DNA from: Taenia hydatigena
Taxonomy: Eukaryota; Platyhelminthes; Cestoda; Cyclophyllidea; Taeniidae
Length of the DNA stretch: 64,000 nt
Direction of reading: 5' to 3'
NCBI GenBank assembly: GCA_036345935.2
Contig: JADWOT020000584.1
Span: 10,326 to 74,325, forward strand
Within the stretch, counting starts at the first letter, position 1. The number at the start of each line of letters is the position of its first letter. This document shows positions 48,528 through 58,599 of this stretch, one piece after another. Both the position numbers and the translations under genes were made by a program. Below the pieces are notes generated by a model. The model was not told the origin of the DNA. It was given only the letters and a program-made list of their open reading frames with translations, and did not search any database.

Positions 48528-48860
48528 CAGAGCTTCACTTCCATTCCTGATTGTTTGGAGGATGTATTCATATCCACTGACACAGCAGGAGTGTGGGTTG
48601 GATGTCCTAAGTGTAGGACGATGATTCCTTTGAAACGTGACATTTCCTTTATTCTCCCGTGTGTGTTCCTTTCAATCAACGCCCAAGAAGCGGTAACTTC
48701 ATCATGCAGAAATGGCGGCAACTACATTTTTCATCAGGATTTTGCCACTGGTGTATCCGTTCTTTTCACAGTGCCGCAACGATTCATTGTTTGTGTCATG
48801 CGAATTTGTTTATACTTGACAAGCGAACCAGCAATAGCGACCTTGTCTACCCATTCTTAG
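48528..48860 (+). CDS. F-box-family exon, right arm (ISTDTAG segment)
   Basis: The plus-strand frame opens after a possible acceptor (GAATGACAG) and reads SFTSIPDCLEDVFISTDTAG. It then runs VWVGCPKCRT.., LPCVFLSINAQEA.. and an aromatic, Cys-containing tail to a stop at 48,860. It is longer than the left-arm equivalent because the left copy has a stop at 37,710. Conservation with the diverged relative near 40.5 kb supports this frame. Domain unknown. Confidence 0.4.
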   Translation, partial: QSFTSIPDCLEDVFISTDTAGVWVGCPKCRTMIPLKRDISFILPCVFLSINAQEAVTSSCRNGGNYIFHQDFATGVSVLFTVPQRFIVCVMRICLYLTSEPAIATLSTHS

Positions 48861-48967
48861 TCCTTTTCCATCATTTCCTCATAAAACGTCTAACAGCACT
48901 CACATGCCTAGAGCAAATTAAGTGTTACCCAGATTGAAATGGGTAGGGAAAATGGCAGATTAAGTTT

Positions 48968-49497
48968 ATGTTACATGTACCGTTCGTTCGCCAATCTTCC
49001 ATCAGTTCATATAGCACCAGTGCAGTAATTATTGAGATCAAGCCTTTGGGGTTGACTAAATGCAAATTTCATTGCACACCAGTGGTAATTAGGAATAAGC
49101 AAAATAGATTTATGTTTTCACAACTGCAGATAGCCTACTTAAATGCTTCTAATAAACACAGAGATATTTGATATCAAAGCAAGTGCTATCCTCAGACTAA
49201 TCCAGTATTTCGATGGCAGGTTTTCTTACTTGCCGCGATGGCCGCTCCACATTAAACAGTGCAAAACGGCTCACCTAATTTTCATCCCCACGCTTATGCT
49301 AACGGAATGCACACACCACGCGTTGTCAGAATTTGGCATTTTAAGTCGCACTTCATCATGCATTGGACCCACCCATCAAAATGGATAGATATGTTAAAGT
49401 GCGTTGCAGCCAAAACCTCTGCGTCGCCACCACCCAGTCTGAAACGGAAGATTAGCCTGCCCTTTAAAATGTGGCAAAAGGAATTTCAAACGGAACA
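48968..49497 (+). CDS. F-box-family exon(s) upstream of the right F-box ORF
   Basis: Overlapping open frames (48,968-49,171, 49,143-49,388 and 49,259-49,500) lead to a consensus GTAAGT donor at 49,498. They are almost identical to 36,951-37,480 on the other arm. The last frame contains RVVRIWHFKSHFIMHW and a Lys-rich segment before the donor. The frame change inside is shared by both arms, so it predates the duplication or marks an unrecognised intron. Confidence 0.4.
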
Positions 49498-49758
49498 GTA
49501 AGTGCCACTGAATATTAAAGTGCGAAACGTTACAGCCTTGATGGAATATAGTTGTTAGCAAAAGTTCATGAAGAATTTGGCTGGAGTAAACTTGGCTGAT
49601 TGTGCAGTCGGTGGCCTCGCCAGGCTAAACACTTCCCTCACGGCAATGGCTAACTCGGATTAGGCGCACATTAATGCGCTTTACTCAAGCAAACTCTGCC
49701 AATAACGAATAAATCACAAGTCGGAGTTTATCCATTCAGTAAGCCTGCGAGGTGCACG

Positions 49759-50568
49759 ATGGACAGATTTCCTCTACATCTACGAATCGAGATTTGCAAA
49801 TGCCTCGATGCCATGGACATCGTCAATGTGTGTAACGCAGTGCCCGACATGAGGTCGGTTCTCAGGTCTCCCACTATTAACGGCATTTTGCGCGGTTACG
49901 TTCGGCTAATGCATTGAATAGACGCAAAACTATGTTGTATGCTGTATTCAACTCGTGCCTTTGTAAAGAGAGAAGCTGACCCAGGGGTGAATGCACAATC
50001 AGAAGGAATGGTTCTAGTTAGTGCTCTACGATACTATTAAGGGCGTTGCCAAATCACTCCGCAGTACATAAGCCATGTCCTATCCAATTGTGGCAGAATC
50101 ATCCGATTTTTAATGCTTGGATGCTGCGTAATGGATTTGGGTCTCCTCCATCGTTTTTGGCCCCCACTCGTTTATGCGACTCATAAATGCGGACGCCCAT
50201 TGCTGCAGAAATACCCTGATGGGCTTGATTCTACTGACGTAGTGGCCCACTTGACTAACTTTGAGATTCATATCAACCCAGAAAACATAGAAGCAAGAGA
50301 TGTTTGTGATCTTAGGTCCTTCGAGACGTCTTACCTCTGTTCATTCGACGGTGTGGTGTACATGATTGATTCTGCATTGCAATGCCACTTTGGGTGCGGG
50401 CTTCCACTTGGACTAAGGCGCCTCATTTTCCGCATCACCGACCTCGCTGCCAATAGGACGACTCGCCCTCCAATGCTCTTCATCCTCGACACGATTTCGT
50501 TGGCGACAAGAGATTTGACGTCTAGGGGTGATCATTTTGCGTGTCTCAGCCAGACTTCACAGACTTGA
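49759..50568 (+). pseudogene. F-box-like protein gene, right arm, two nonsense codons
   Basis: ATG 49,759 begins MDRFPLHLRIEICKCLDAMD, then IVNVCNAVP-D-MRSVLR, the F-box-like N-terminus. Codon 53 is TGA (49,915-49,917) and codon 94 is TAA (50,038-50,040); the left arm has sense codons at both places. From 50,113 onward the frame is continuous to 50,568, across the site where the left arm is frameshifted. It includes the segments KCGRPLLQKYPDGLDSTDVV, CSFDGVVYMIDSALQCHFGC and RPPMLFILDT. The two arms are thus broken in different places. Neither encodes the full protein of about 270 residues, unless stop readthrough or recombination intervenes. Confidence 0.6.
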
Positions 50569-50837
50569 CAGAATTACATTGCAAGCGTCTGGCAGATCTG
50601 CAGCGAGATTCTCACCTTATAACTGGTGGAGGGCATGTCGTCTGCGCCAACGGGGTGGAAGGTTCGTGTGGCTGTATGAGGTGTTCCAAATGGCTGTGTT
50701 GCAAATAGCCAATACCAACGCTGTAGGAAGAAGTCAAGGACAAAATATGTAATCGATCATGTCTCCACAGTGATTTGAATAAATGCCTGCCTCTTTACTC
50801 AATCCTGATATTCTACATCTTTTCTTGGTGCACATAA

Positions 50838-51065
50838 TTGCATTGTAAATATTTGTTCTCGGCTGGAATTGTTTCCATTGCTGATGTGTTTTTGTTGAAC
50901 ATTAAAATTGGCGCGCTAACATTACACTTTTCTACTCGAATCAGCGAAAAGCCGAATATATGGTGGAATATTAACAAGGCGGTGCTACTGATCAGCGGTC
51001 GTGCTTCATTTCGTGCCGAAATGCGAACTGTTTGGAACAGCCTAAATTTTGGTGGCCTTGAGTAA
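50838..51065 (+). CDS. F-box-family downstream exon, right arm
   Basis: A 75-codon ORF with GALTLHFSTRISEKPNIWW and ending RTVWNSLNFGGLE. The last stretch is shared with the left arm, where IRTVWDSLTFGGLE lies just before 35,381. Right after it, the right arm lacks about 165 bp. No domain recognised. Confidence 0.35.
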   Translation: MHCKYLFSAGIVSIADVFLLNIKIGALTLHFSTRISEKPNIWWNINKAVLLISGRASFRAEMRTVWNSLNFGGLE

Positions 51066-51313
51066 GTAGCTTGGCAGCTAATCTGACTTTGCGTTTTCAC
51101 CACAAGATTCTACTAAAGTCGAGAAGAGATCTGCAATTTGTGAGTAATTTTGCAAGAGAATTTCCTTACCTTGTAAGGTAGCATTTCGTGAGAGTGCGGA
51201 ATTCATGGTAAGGCATATGACACATGAGGCAAGTCTTCGCAACTTACAGTGAATAATAAAAAAACTCTCCAAAATGCGGTAATTTATGCTTCTAATTTAA
51301 TACAAATGCATAG

Positions 51314-51428
51314 AGTATTTGGATTTGCGATCAGCGAATTAGGCTTGCTGTTGTTCGAGCTCTCGCTTCCATCTAAGAGCACGCGAACTTACCGCATCTC
51401 TCATAGTGACTTCGACTTGATTCCTTAG
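51314..51428 (+). CDS. terminal exon of F-box-family gene, right arm
   Basis: After ATAG, an open frame reads FAISELGLLLFELSLPSKST and ends SHSDFDLIP with TAG at 51,426. It is the partner of 34,866-34,981. A one-base difference between the arms alters the phase at the 5' side. Confidence 0.4.
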
Positions 51429-51950
51429 ACATTTAGTCAGTAGTCAAAGGTGGTCCGGTTAGAGCAGGGACAAACTGCGCTGACATGCTACATGATGTTG
51501 AGTTCTACCCTACTCAGGCCATTTACCTTATTAAGTAGCAGTCCAATCCCAAGTTTCTGGTTTATCTTACTCGGTGTCCATTTCTATGATTGCAGGTCTT
51601 CGTAAACATCTAATCTTTCAAAGCAGTGAAAGGTGTGCTAATGTTAGTTTTTGGGAAAGCAAAGTACTAGATTTTCTTTTTATGCTGCAGACCTAAACCT
51701 AAAGCCTGTGCTTGGCTCATTACTAGTGCTGGAATAAAGTGGTGCTTTACTTTTCGCAAGTGCAACACAAACTATGTTAGATGTGCAAAAATCACTGCGA
51801 CAATAGAACACCTCTTGGCTAAACCGTTTCACCGCAGCTGAGTAGAAGGGCATGGTTAGGAGGTCCATGAAATGCATGAAGGGTTTTGTCTCAAGCTGCA
51901 AGGTGGTGCAACATGCTTGGAGCCAAGATGAAACTCAACGATTACTCAAA

Positions 51951-53920
51951 ATTCTTCTCTGCAGACTTATCACCTCGTTTATGACTGGTTATAAGGAAAG
52001 AAAAACAGTAGATGTCAATTGGCCCTTTGATTAACGAGGAGATTGTGAGGTGGGTCAGTGATTTGTGTTTGCCAATGCCTTCAAAGGCAATTTGGCACAT
52101 TTCTTCTCTCATCGGTGCACCATTGTTTTGCTGATGCGTGGGTAGCGTGAGGTTAGGTGCTGCATTGGTGATCAAACCACCTTAGGTGGAAAAGTGATTG
52201 GGTGGTAGAGTTGAGAACAGATTGGAGAGGATATAAAGCACAAATGGTCATTACACATTAGAAGTCAGGGTATGTGAAAGATTGAGGTGTGGTAAGAGGC
52301 CTTTTGCAGCAGTGGAGTCCTGATTTCCGTCTCTGAGATCAAAGGCTGCGTCAAGCGGTGAGTGATGACCGAAATGGATGAATGGTTAAAGGGACGCATG
52401 AGAGGGTAGATGCGGGTTATTCTTAGCTAAGTTCCTCCCGTAATTAATTCATCCATTATGTGCAGTTGCTTTGGGTACAGCTGACTACATGGATTTCAGG
52501 CCAGCGCTTTCAACCTGTCAAACATACTCTGCTTCAGCAATGAATCAGTTTCCTTACGATTCTCATGGAATACCGTCCACCAGGACTGTGGAGAAGTGTA
52601 GGCAAACACTGCCTAAATATCGTTTTAGATTTGATTAGTTAGTCTTCAGTTAAAAATTCTCCTTCTTGTGCTGCTCTGTTATGAGGCCTTGTATGCGAGA
52701 GGGAGAGATGCGGTGCTTTGGAGATGCTGCATCCTGATGCAATGTACCCGAGCAATTATTTTTTGGATGCTGGGATCAGATTGCTTGCTGTGGAATCGGA
52801 TGCCTTCTTTTGCGTTTGCAAGGAGGAGCCGCGACAAAGCCCACTGTAATGCTTCGTGCAGGTTGCCGAACAGCCCATCTCGTCAGTGCGGACACCACAC
52901 TCTCCACCAATTGCTTGGACCAGCAAACACCTCAGGTCTCCTAGCCCCTCTCCCATACAAACCAACTGTTAGCTTCTAAAAACTGATCACAAGGCACCCT
53001 TAACTATTTCATTTTACCCCAGTTACCAGTAACTCAGGCCAATAAACACAAAGAGTAGTTTTTGGGTGGAGGACTGTGGTAGATGTGATTGTATGCAACT
53101 TTTTATCGCGTACACCTAACGCCTCCAGTATCGCATCGAGGTATTCAATGTGGCGATCTAATCGTTCCAAATGCACACTGTTGATGGAGAAAATTAGCTA
53201 CAGTAAGACGCCTAATGCTGCACGGTATGAAATGGAGGACTTGTAAATTATGAAGGACTTATATGATACCAGTGATGTCTTTCTCCTTGGGAATGCACGA
53301 CGAACTCCTCCATTTGGGCTGTTTGAGCTTTATGGGCACAACTGATGCGCAATGATCTGTTATTGGGTCAAAAAATCCCGCTTTCAAATTTTGACGCATT
53401 CGACAGCAACGGCCTCATCTGCCACTCCTAACTAAGGCAAGCAAGCCCGTGTGTTTTGCAAATAGCTCCAATAATGCAAAAAATTGTGTGGCGCGGTTTT
53501 ACTACTGCTTTGATTATCGTTTTCACTCCCTCTAAGTAGGTGTTTGCTGTACATTTGCGAGCTTCCAAGTCTCAAATGAACCCGGTGTAATCACCATATC
53601 ACCTTAATATCTATCTTCGTAGAAGTAGCATTTGCCGTATAAAGAACCCAAGACGGTAGCAACATGACTAAGGGACACTTTTGTTGCTTTTGGGCAGGAA
53701 ATTCTGCGTGGTACTGCAATGTTATCTCGCATTAGTCTGGCCTTGCCGCCAATCCAGTCAAGCAACAAGAAGTGTGCAAAATAGTGAACTAAGTAGTCTT
53801 TGTTAGAAAACCCGTGCTTACACCTTTACTCGTCATGCCGAAGCTCAAAATCTTGGCCAGACATTTCGTCAGTTTGGAATAAATTGGGTGGCATTCCCGA
53901 CACCATTGCATCACAACCAA
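51951..53920. other. non-coding stretch, nothing recognised
   Basis: G-rich patches near 52,040-52,400. The ORF at 52,668-52,979 lacks motifs. Confidence 0.4.
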
Positions 53921-54275
53921 TCACCATAACTCACTTTCGAACTTGACGAATTGCGTCCGTGCCCCAGTGTTGGCATCCATATCACAGATTAATTCGAACA
54001 ACATTTGAAGTCGAATGTAATCGTTCAGAAGCCGTAACTGCCCTAACCGAGTACAAAGCCAACTACAGCACAAATATATCTGATTCTCATGGCTATTTAC
54101 TCCTACCGTAGTAAATAGCAATGCTCACGATGAATTGGGAATTCTTCATTCAGACGCAGACGCATCCATTTCAAGATTTTATTAATGCGCCCTCTTTGCC
54201 ATCCAATGCACCTGATTTCCGACCACTAATCTCGTGACCATAACCAGACAAACGTGTTAAGGCAAGTTTTGTGTA
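53921..54275 (-). pseudogene. F-box-family fragment (copy Q)
   Basis: The minus strand reads RINKILKWMRLRLNEEFPIH (about 54,190-54,130), nearly the same as copy P at 40.9 kb, with surrounding DNA alignable from about 54,010 to 54,275. After a stop it continues as LRLLNDYIRLQMLFELICDM, which matches FQMRFELICEI at the end of copy P. It is a decayed fragment of one further member, outside the inverted arms. Confidence 0.5.
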
Positions 54276-55560
54276 AAGGCGAGTCATGCGCCCCACTTGC
54301 CGATATCACCTCCTCACATACTTGCACAGATTCGCCACAACGCAGTCACTCCTTCAGTTTACCAACAGCGAACATGCGCACTTCTCACTGCCTATATTCC
54401 CATTGCATCTTGACTGATCCGCTTTGCTAGAACTAGTCAGCAATGTGTGCTTGCAAATTCGCCTCTCGTGCACTGTCTGATAGCCACCGTCAGCGCTGAG
54501 TCCTGTGATATCTCAGCTGCCACATTATTTTCGCTTCTCTACTTCCACATGATAGTAACAATTTCATAGCCGGCAAATCCGTTTGTGAGGTAGAAAGCAG
54601 CTGTACCACTTAGTGTGTAAATCAACGGGCACTTCACAGAACGAATCTGACTAGCTTATGATTTATGAGTAGTAATATGATCATCTTTCCTTCGTGTTAA
54701 GTAGCAACAACGTAATTTTGAATGTGGATCCAGAGTGCTTTTACATTGAAACTGCTACTTTCATAAACCTCATCAAAATGCAGTGTCAAACAAAGGAATA
54801 CCGAATGGATTTATACTGTTTTATAGGACTAGTCAAGTTGTAGACCGGCTGATGGAACAGCCATACCATGTTAGCTAAGATGTTAATTATTAGCACAGTA
54901 AGGTTACGAAGCAGGCGCAGTGCCTTCATAGAAGAATGCATCCGAGTAATCTGTCTGCCTTTTGATCTTTGACTGATTTGGCGACCAAGTCACAAAACGA
55001 TGTGAGACAATGCTGTGGCGACATGCATAGCTTCTTGCCCAAAAGCGCTCCAAGTGTTTCGTAACACTACTGCTACCATTTGCAATTCTCTATACATCAA
55101 ACACTACTTTATCGGAAATGGACATATCCGTGCGATACCAAGCGCAGCAGGTTTTCGTGTATCTCTGGTGAACGAACAGTCCATTGCATCGCAACCATTC
55201 GCGAATGGCATTAAACCTTGCTCTTATTTCCTTATTTTACACAGCCGCCTAAAACACATTAAGTAGAAATGCTGTCCTACTCGAAAATATGCAATTGCTT
55301 TCGCAGCAGCAGCACGGACTCATGCAATTAAGTCTATATCGAGGCTTTTGATGGGAAGAGCATAGGTGGCCTACACGTAGGCATTCCACCCACCCGATTC
55401 CATCGATAGCTCCGGGTTTTTCACTACTTCTCGACGGACCAGATCGCACACCTTTAGGAAGAGGGATCATTGAATTGCTACGGGGAGAAAGAGGAGGCTT
55501 GCAACCACCTTAACTCACAATCGGATAAGGACTAATTAACAGCTGCTCAATCCATTCGGT
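54276..55560. other. stretch without a supportable gene
   Basis: The ORF at 55,015-55,266 (plus) has balanced, protein-like composition but no motif or splice context. Nothing else was seen. Confidence 0.35.
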
Positions 55561-55583
55561 ATAAAAGGAGGCTATGCGGTTTC

Positions 55584-56885
55584 ATGCTAGAATGTGTGAT
55601 CCTGAAGTTGCAGGAGATTTTCCAGGTAGAGAATATACAAGCGAGTGCAACTACCATCAAGTGTCTCCAGTTTCCAAACTTTATTTTAGGTCAGACATTA
55701 ATCGAACGAATAGGCAAGTGGTCAGCCAGTCTTTCAATCTGCAAGCAATTTATGAACTGTGCGTCTTTCAATCAAAACTGACAGAGTTAAGAACAATTTA
55801 GCCATACCGTAGCACTATATTTCTTCTCTACTAGGGACAGTTCTACCCGCTTCACCCGCATAAATAGCTGTAGCAAACTCAGCTGGAGTTAGTTTTGGTC
55901 AATGATGGGCTCCGTGATGCTGAATTGAGTCAGTTTATGATTTTAAAATAAATGATGAGTATCGCACGATCTTTTACTTGAATCCGTTATTAACTCTGCT
56001 TACTCCTGCGCAAAACAATTCCATTCGTCGAATCGTGATGCAGATCAACTTTATTCGAGAAACACGTATTTACGTTTGTTTGTTCGTGGAAAACTAAAGT
56101 AGAAATTGGTTGTACTTTGCTTACAAGCACAAAGTCTCTTTTGCGTGGCTTGAAGTTTCATAGTTTGATCGTGACACATTGCAAAAACGGGTGTCTCGTT
56201 TGCATCCCGTAGAGGAAACACTATTGATGCTCTACCGTAGAGCATGCCCGTGCATAAAACAAAATTGGTATGAATTGGTTGCCGACTATACTTTTCCTTT
56301 ATCACGAATTTAGCAAATTATAATAGATGTATTTTGGGAGTGATTGTATGTCAATAAAAAAGGCAAAACTAACTACAAGGCACAACATAATCAAGGGGAC
56401 AATAGACTGCGTTAAAAATCCTCAACACTTTTTGAGTGAAATAGAGTCCTACGTTCGCCTACTCCTGTACTGCAAAAGTCGCTTGGAGGCCACCGACTTC
56501 TTTTCTATTCCCTTCGGAAATGTCGCCGCACTTACAAAGTTTTAGTAACAAATGTCATCTTTGATATAAACTAATGGAGGGCAATGCTTACAATTCAATT
56601 TGAAATCCGAATTCTCTACCGTGCTGTTTAATCCCACTTGATATAAATCACTAATAGAGAGAGATACCATGGTATTGGCCAGAGACTAGAGTTTGCATAA
56701 TGGCTAGCTGATATAATTTAAAGTAGTGCAACTTTGCAATGGTAATTGATTGGCGTGAAAACGACAATGCAATCACGACATATCTGGGATCTAATTTGCT
56801 TGATCCACTGAATAATTTCCCATGGAAGCCTCTTAAGTGTCTCAAAACACTTTATGCCTATGTTTTAGGATTGTGGCTCTTCTAG
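55584..56885 (+). other. cluster of exon-like ORFs of unknown function
   Basis: Three plus-strand ORFs have protein-like composition. They are 55,584-55,781 (..QTLIERIGKWSASLSICKQF..), 56,327-56,545 (..QHFLSEIESYVRLLLYCKS..) and 56,739-56,885 (MVIDWRENDNAITTYLGSNL.., ending at TAG). The first is faintly like the F-box-family internal exon (FKECLSRWAANLALRF). No splice chain could be built. They may be exons of a further family member or chance ORFs. Confidence 0.2.
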
Positions 56886-57451
56886 CTGTTGAAAGAGCGT
56901 ATAAAAGGAATAGATGGCAGTTTTCACGTTACACAACTTAAGTTAAAGGAACCTTTTAGTGATTCTCAAGCCAAAAGCAGCCCATAATGAATGAGGATAA
57001 TAAAAAGGGTAGGCAGCTGTAATGACTTAAAGACATAGATGTTGGCCACTTGCCAGGCGTTAAACGGTGCATTTGCATCAAGTTCTCATTGCCTTATATA
57101 TCTTTTTCTTGAAAAGGCTAGTTTGGCCATTAGTACCCGGTATTAATTAACAAGAAAAAAGTAGCATGAGTCTTGCAAGTTCTGTTTGCTGTGTGCACTT
57201 CAGTTCTAGAATCGGTTAACTAGGTTTTCTTCACAAATAATTACACAATTGAATTTATCGCAATGATTTCTGTTAGATAAGCACACAAGGCCCAAAAATT
57301 AAAATCCGCTTCATTTACATCAGCATCGCCTTGCAATCTACCATTTTAACCGTTTCTTACTTATTCCTTTATTTCAATTTCTACTCTGTTTCCCAATTGG
57401 CACACTTCTCCATGTCTATTTACTTGCAACACTTGTTCTTCTCTCCCGCAG

Positions 57452-57591
57452 CAATCATGTCTAATATATCCGTTTCACGACCACCTTTTGTGAGGGCCCT
57501 CCTTCGTTTTCGCATTCTGAATAATCGCTTCCGCGCTACGGTGTGGAAAGTGTCTCAGAGACCGGTGATAGGACAGCTTGTATGCACTTGA
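57452..57591 (+). CDS. candidate exon, unknown function
   Basis: A strong acceptor (TTCTTCTCTCCCGCAG) is followed within 5 bp by an ATG (57,457). The 44-codon frame is basic (MSNISVSRPPFVRALLRFRI.., then ..TVWKVSQRPVIG) and ends in TGA. It is unlike anything I know. A short 3' coding exon is possible. Confidence 0.25.
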
Positions 57592-57941
57592 CGTAGTGCC
57601 TATTCTCTGCTTATTTAGCAAACAATAAGCACAACTCGCTTCAAGCATTATAAAAATTGCTTTAATTCTCCGTTTTTTCATTTCAACTTCAAATAAGTAG
57701 TGCAGCTTTGCTTGTACAGTGTAGTGATTTGCAGCCCCTGTTCAACCTCATACATGAAAACGTCTTTTGTGTGCTGCCTTCCTACCAAGAAAACATGCCC
57801 TTTTTCACTTATTTGTCTTTATGCTTTGCACTGCAACCATTCAGACACAATATAAATTTTAGCATTTTGAACTCGATTTTTCTAATTTTTAAGCAACTAA
57901 CCACTCTCACGTGTGACACTGACCGGGATAACAGACAATAG

Positions 57942-58111
57942 CACTTAGGGAAAAGCACTCTTCTTTTATTGGGAGCAAGTCTGCTGGCAAAGCACATAGA
58001 TGGCTACGTATCCGTGAGGAGGAAGCCAAATCTGCTAGACTGATTGCACTAAAAGAGGAAAATGAGTGCACAATCATCACATTTGCACTCAACTGCACAG
58101 CATACTCATAA
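57942..58111 (+). CDS. candidate exon, unknown function
   Basis: After an acceptor-like GACAATAG, a frame of 55 codons reads LREKHSSFIGSKSAGKAHRW, then a charged, coiled-coil-like REEEAKSARLIALKEENE, and ends in TAA. It could be the C-terminal exon of a gene whose other exons I could not place. Chance is not excluded. Confidence 0.2.
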
Positions 58112-58542
58112 ACCAGTGACTTGCAGAGCCACACTCATCTCTTGATCATTAAATAGCGCCACATCGATGTCTATTACTAACAAATCTGCCTAAGAAATTT
58201 GGCTTAACTCAACGTGATGCGAGGTCTGCCTTAACTAGATTTGTACAGCCAGATTTGCAGTACACTCTCTCTCTTTGAGCGCAACCATAGGCATAATCAT
58301 TTACCTTCTTGTTTTCTTTCGCCATCATCTTAAAGCAAACCATCTTCGCGAACTAGAAGCGAAGCATAGGTTACCGATTTAATGTTCAGCAGTCAATGGA
58401 GCACAAACTTATGCCCTATGATATTTCTGTAAGGATTTACTAGAGATTACAACGGAAGGTATCTGACAATGGACACTAGATATTAAATGCCGAACGCGCT
58501 TTATAGAACGTAAACATAACGCACAAAACGACATTTATTGCG

Positions 58543-58576
58543 TTGATTTACTAGCGTTACAATGCTAGTAAATCAA
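58543..58576. repeat. perfect 13-bp inverted repeat (hairpin)
   Basis: TTGATTTACTAGC (58,543-58,555), then the 8-base loop GTTACAAT, then GCTAGTAAATCAA (58,564-58,576). It is followed at once by a short tandem of AATTATTCA units to about 58,600. No gene was identified next to it. Confidence 0.8.
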
Positions 58577-58599
58577 ATTATTCAAATTATTCAAATAAA

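Larger units (their letters stand above)
47978..51950 (+). repeat. large inverted duplication, right arm
   Basis: Reverse-complement partner of 34,340-38,472. It is about 160 bp shorter, mainly because the segment between CCTTGAGT (51,056) and GGCAGCTAATC (51,073) is missing compared with the left arm. It carries the same family exons on the plus strand, in the same order. Confidence 0.85.
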
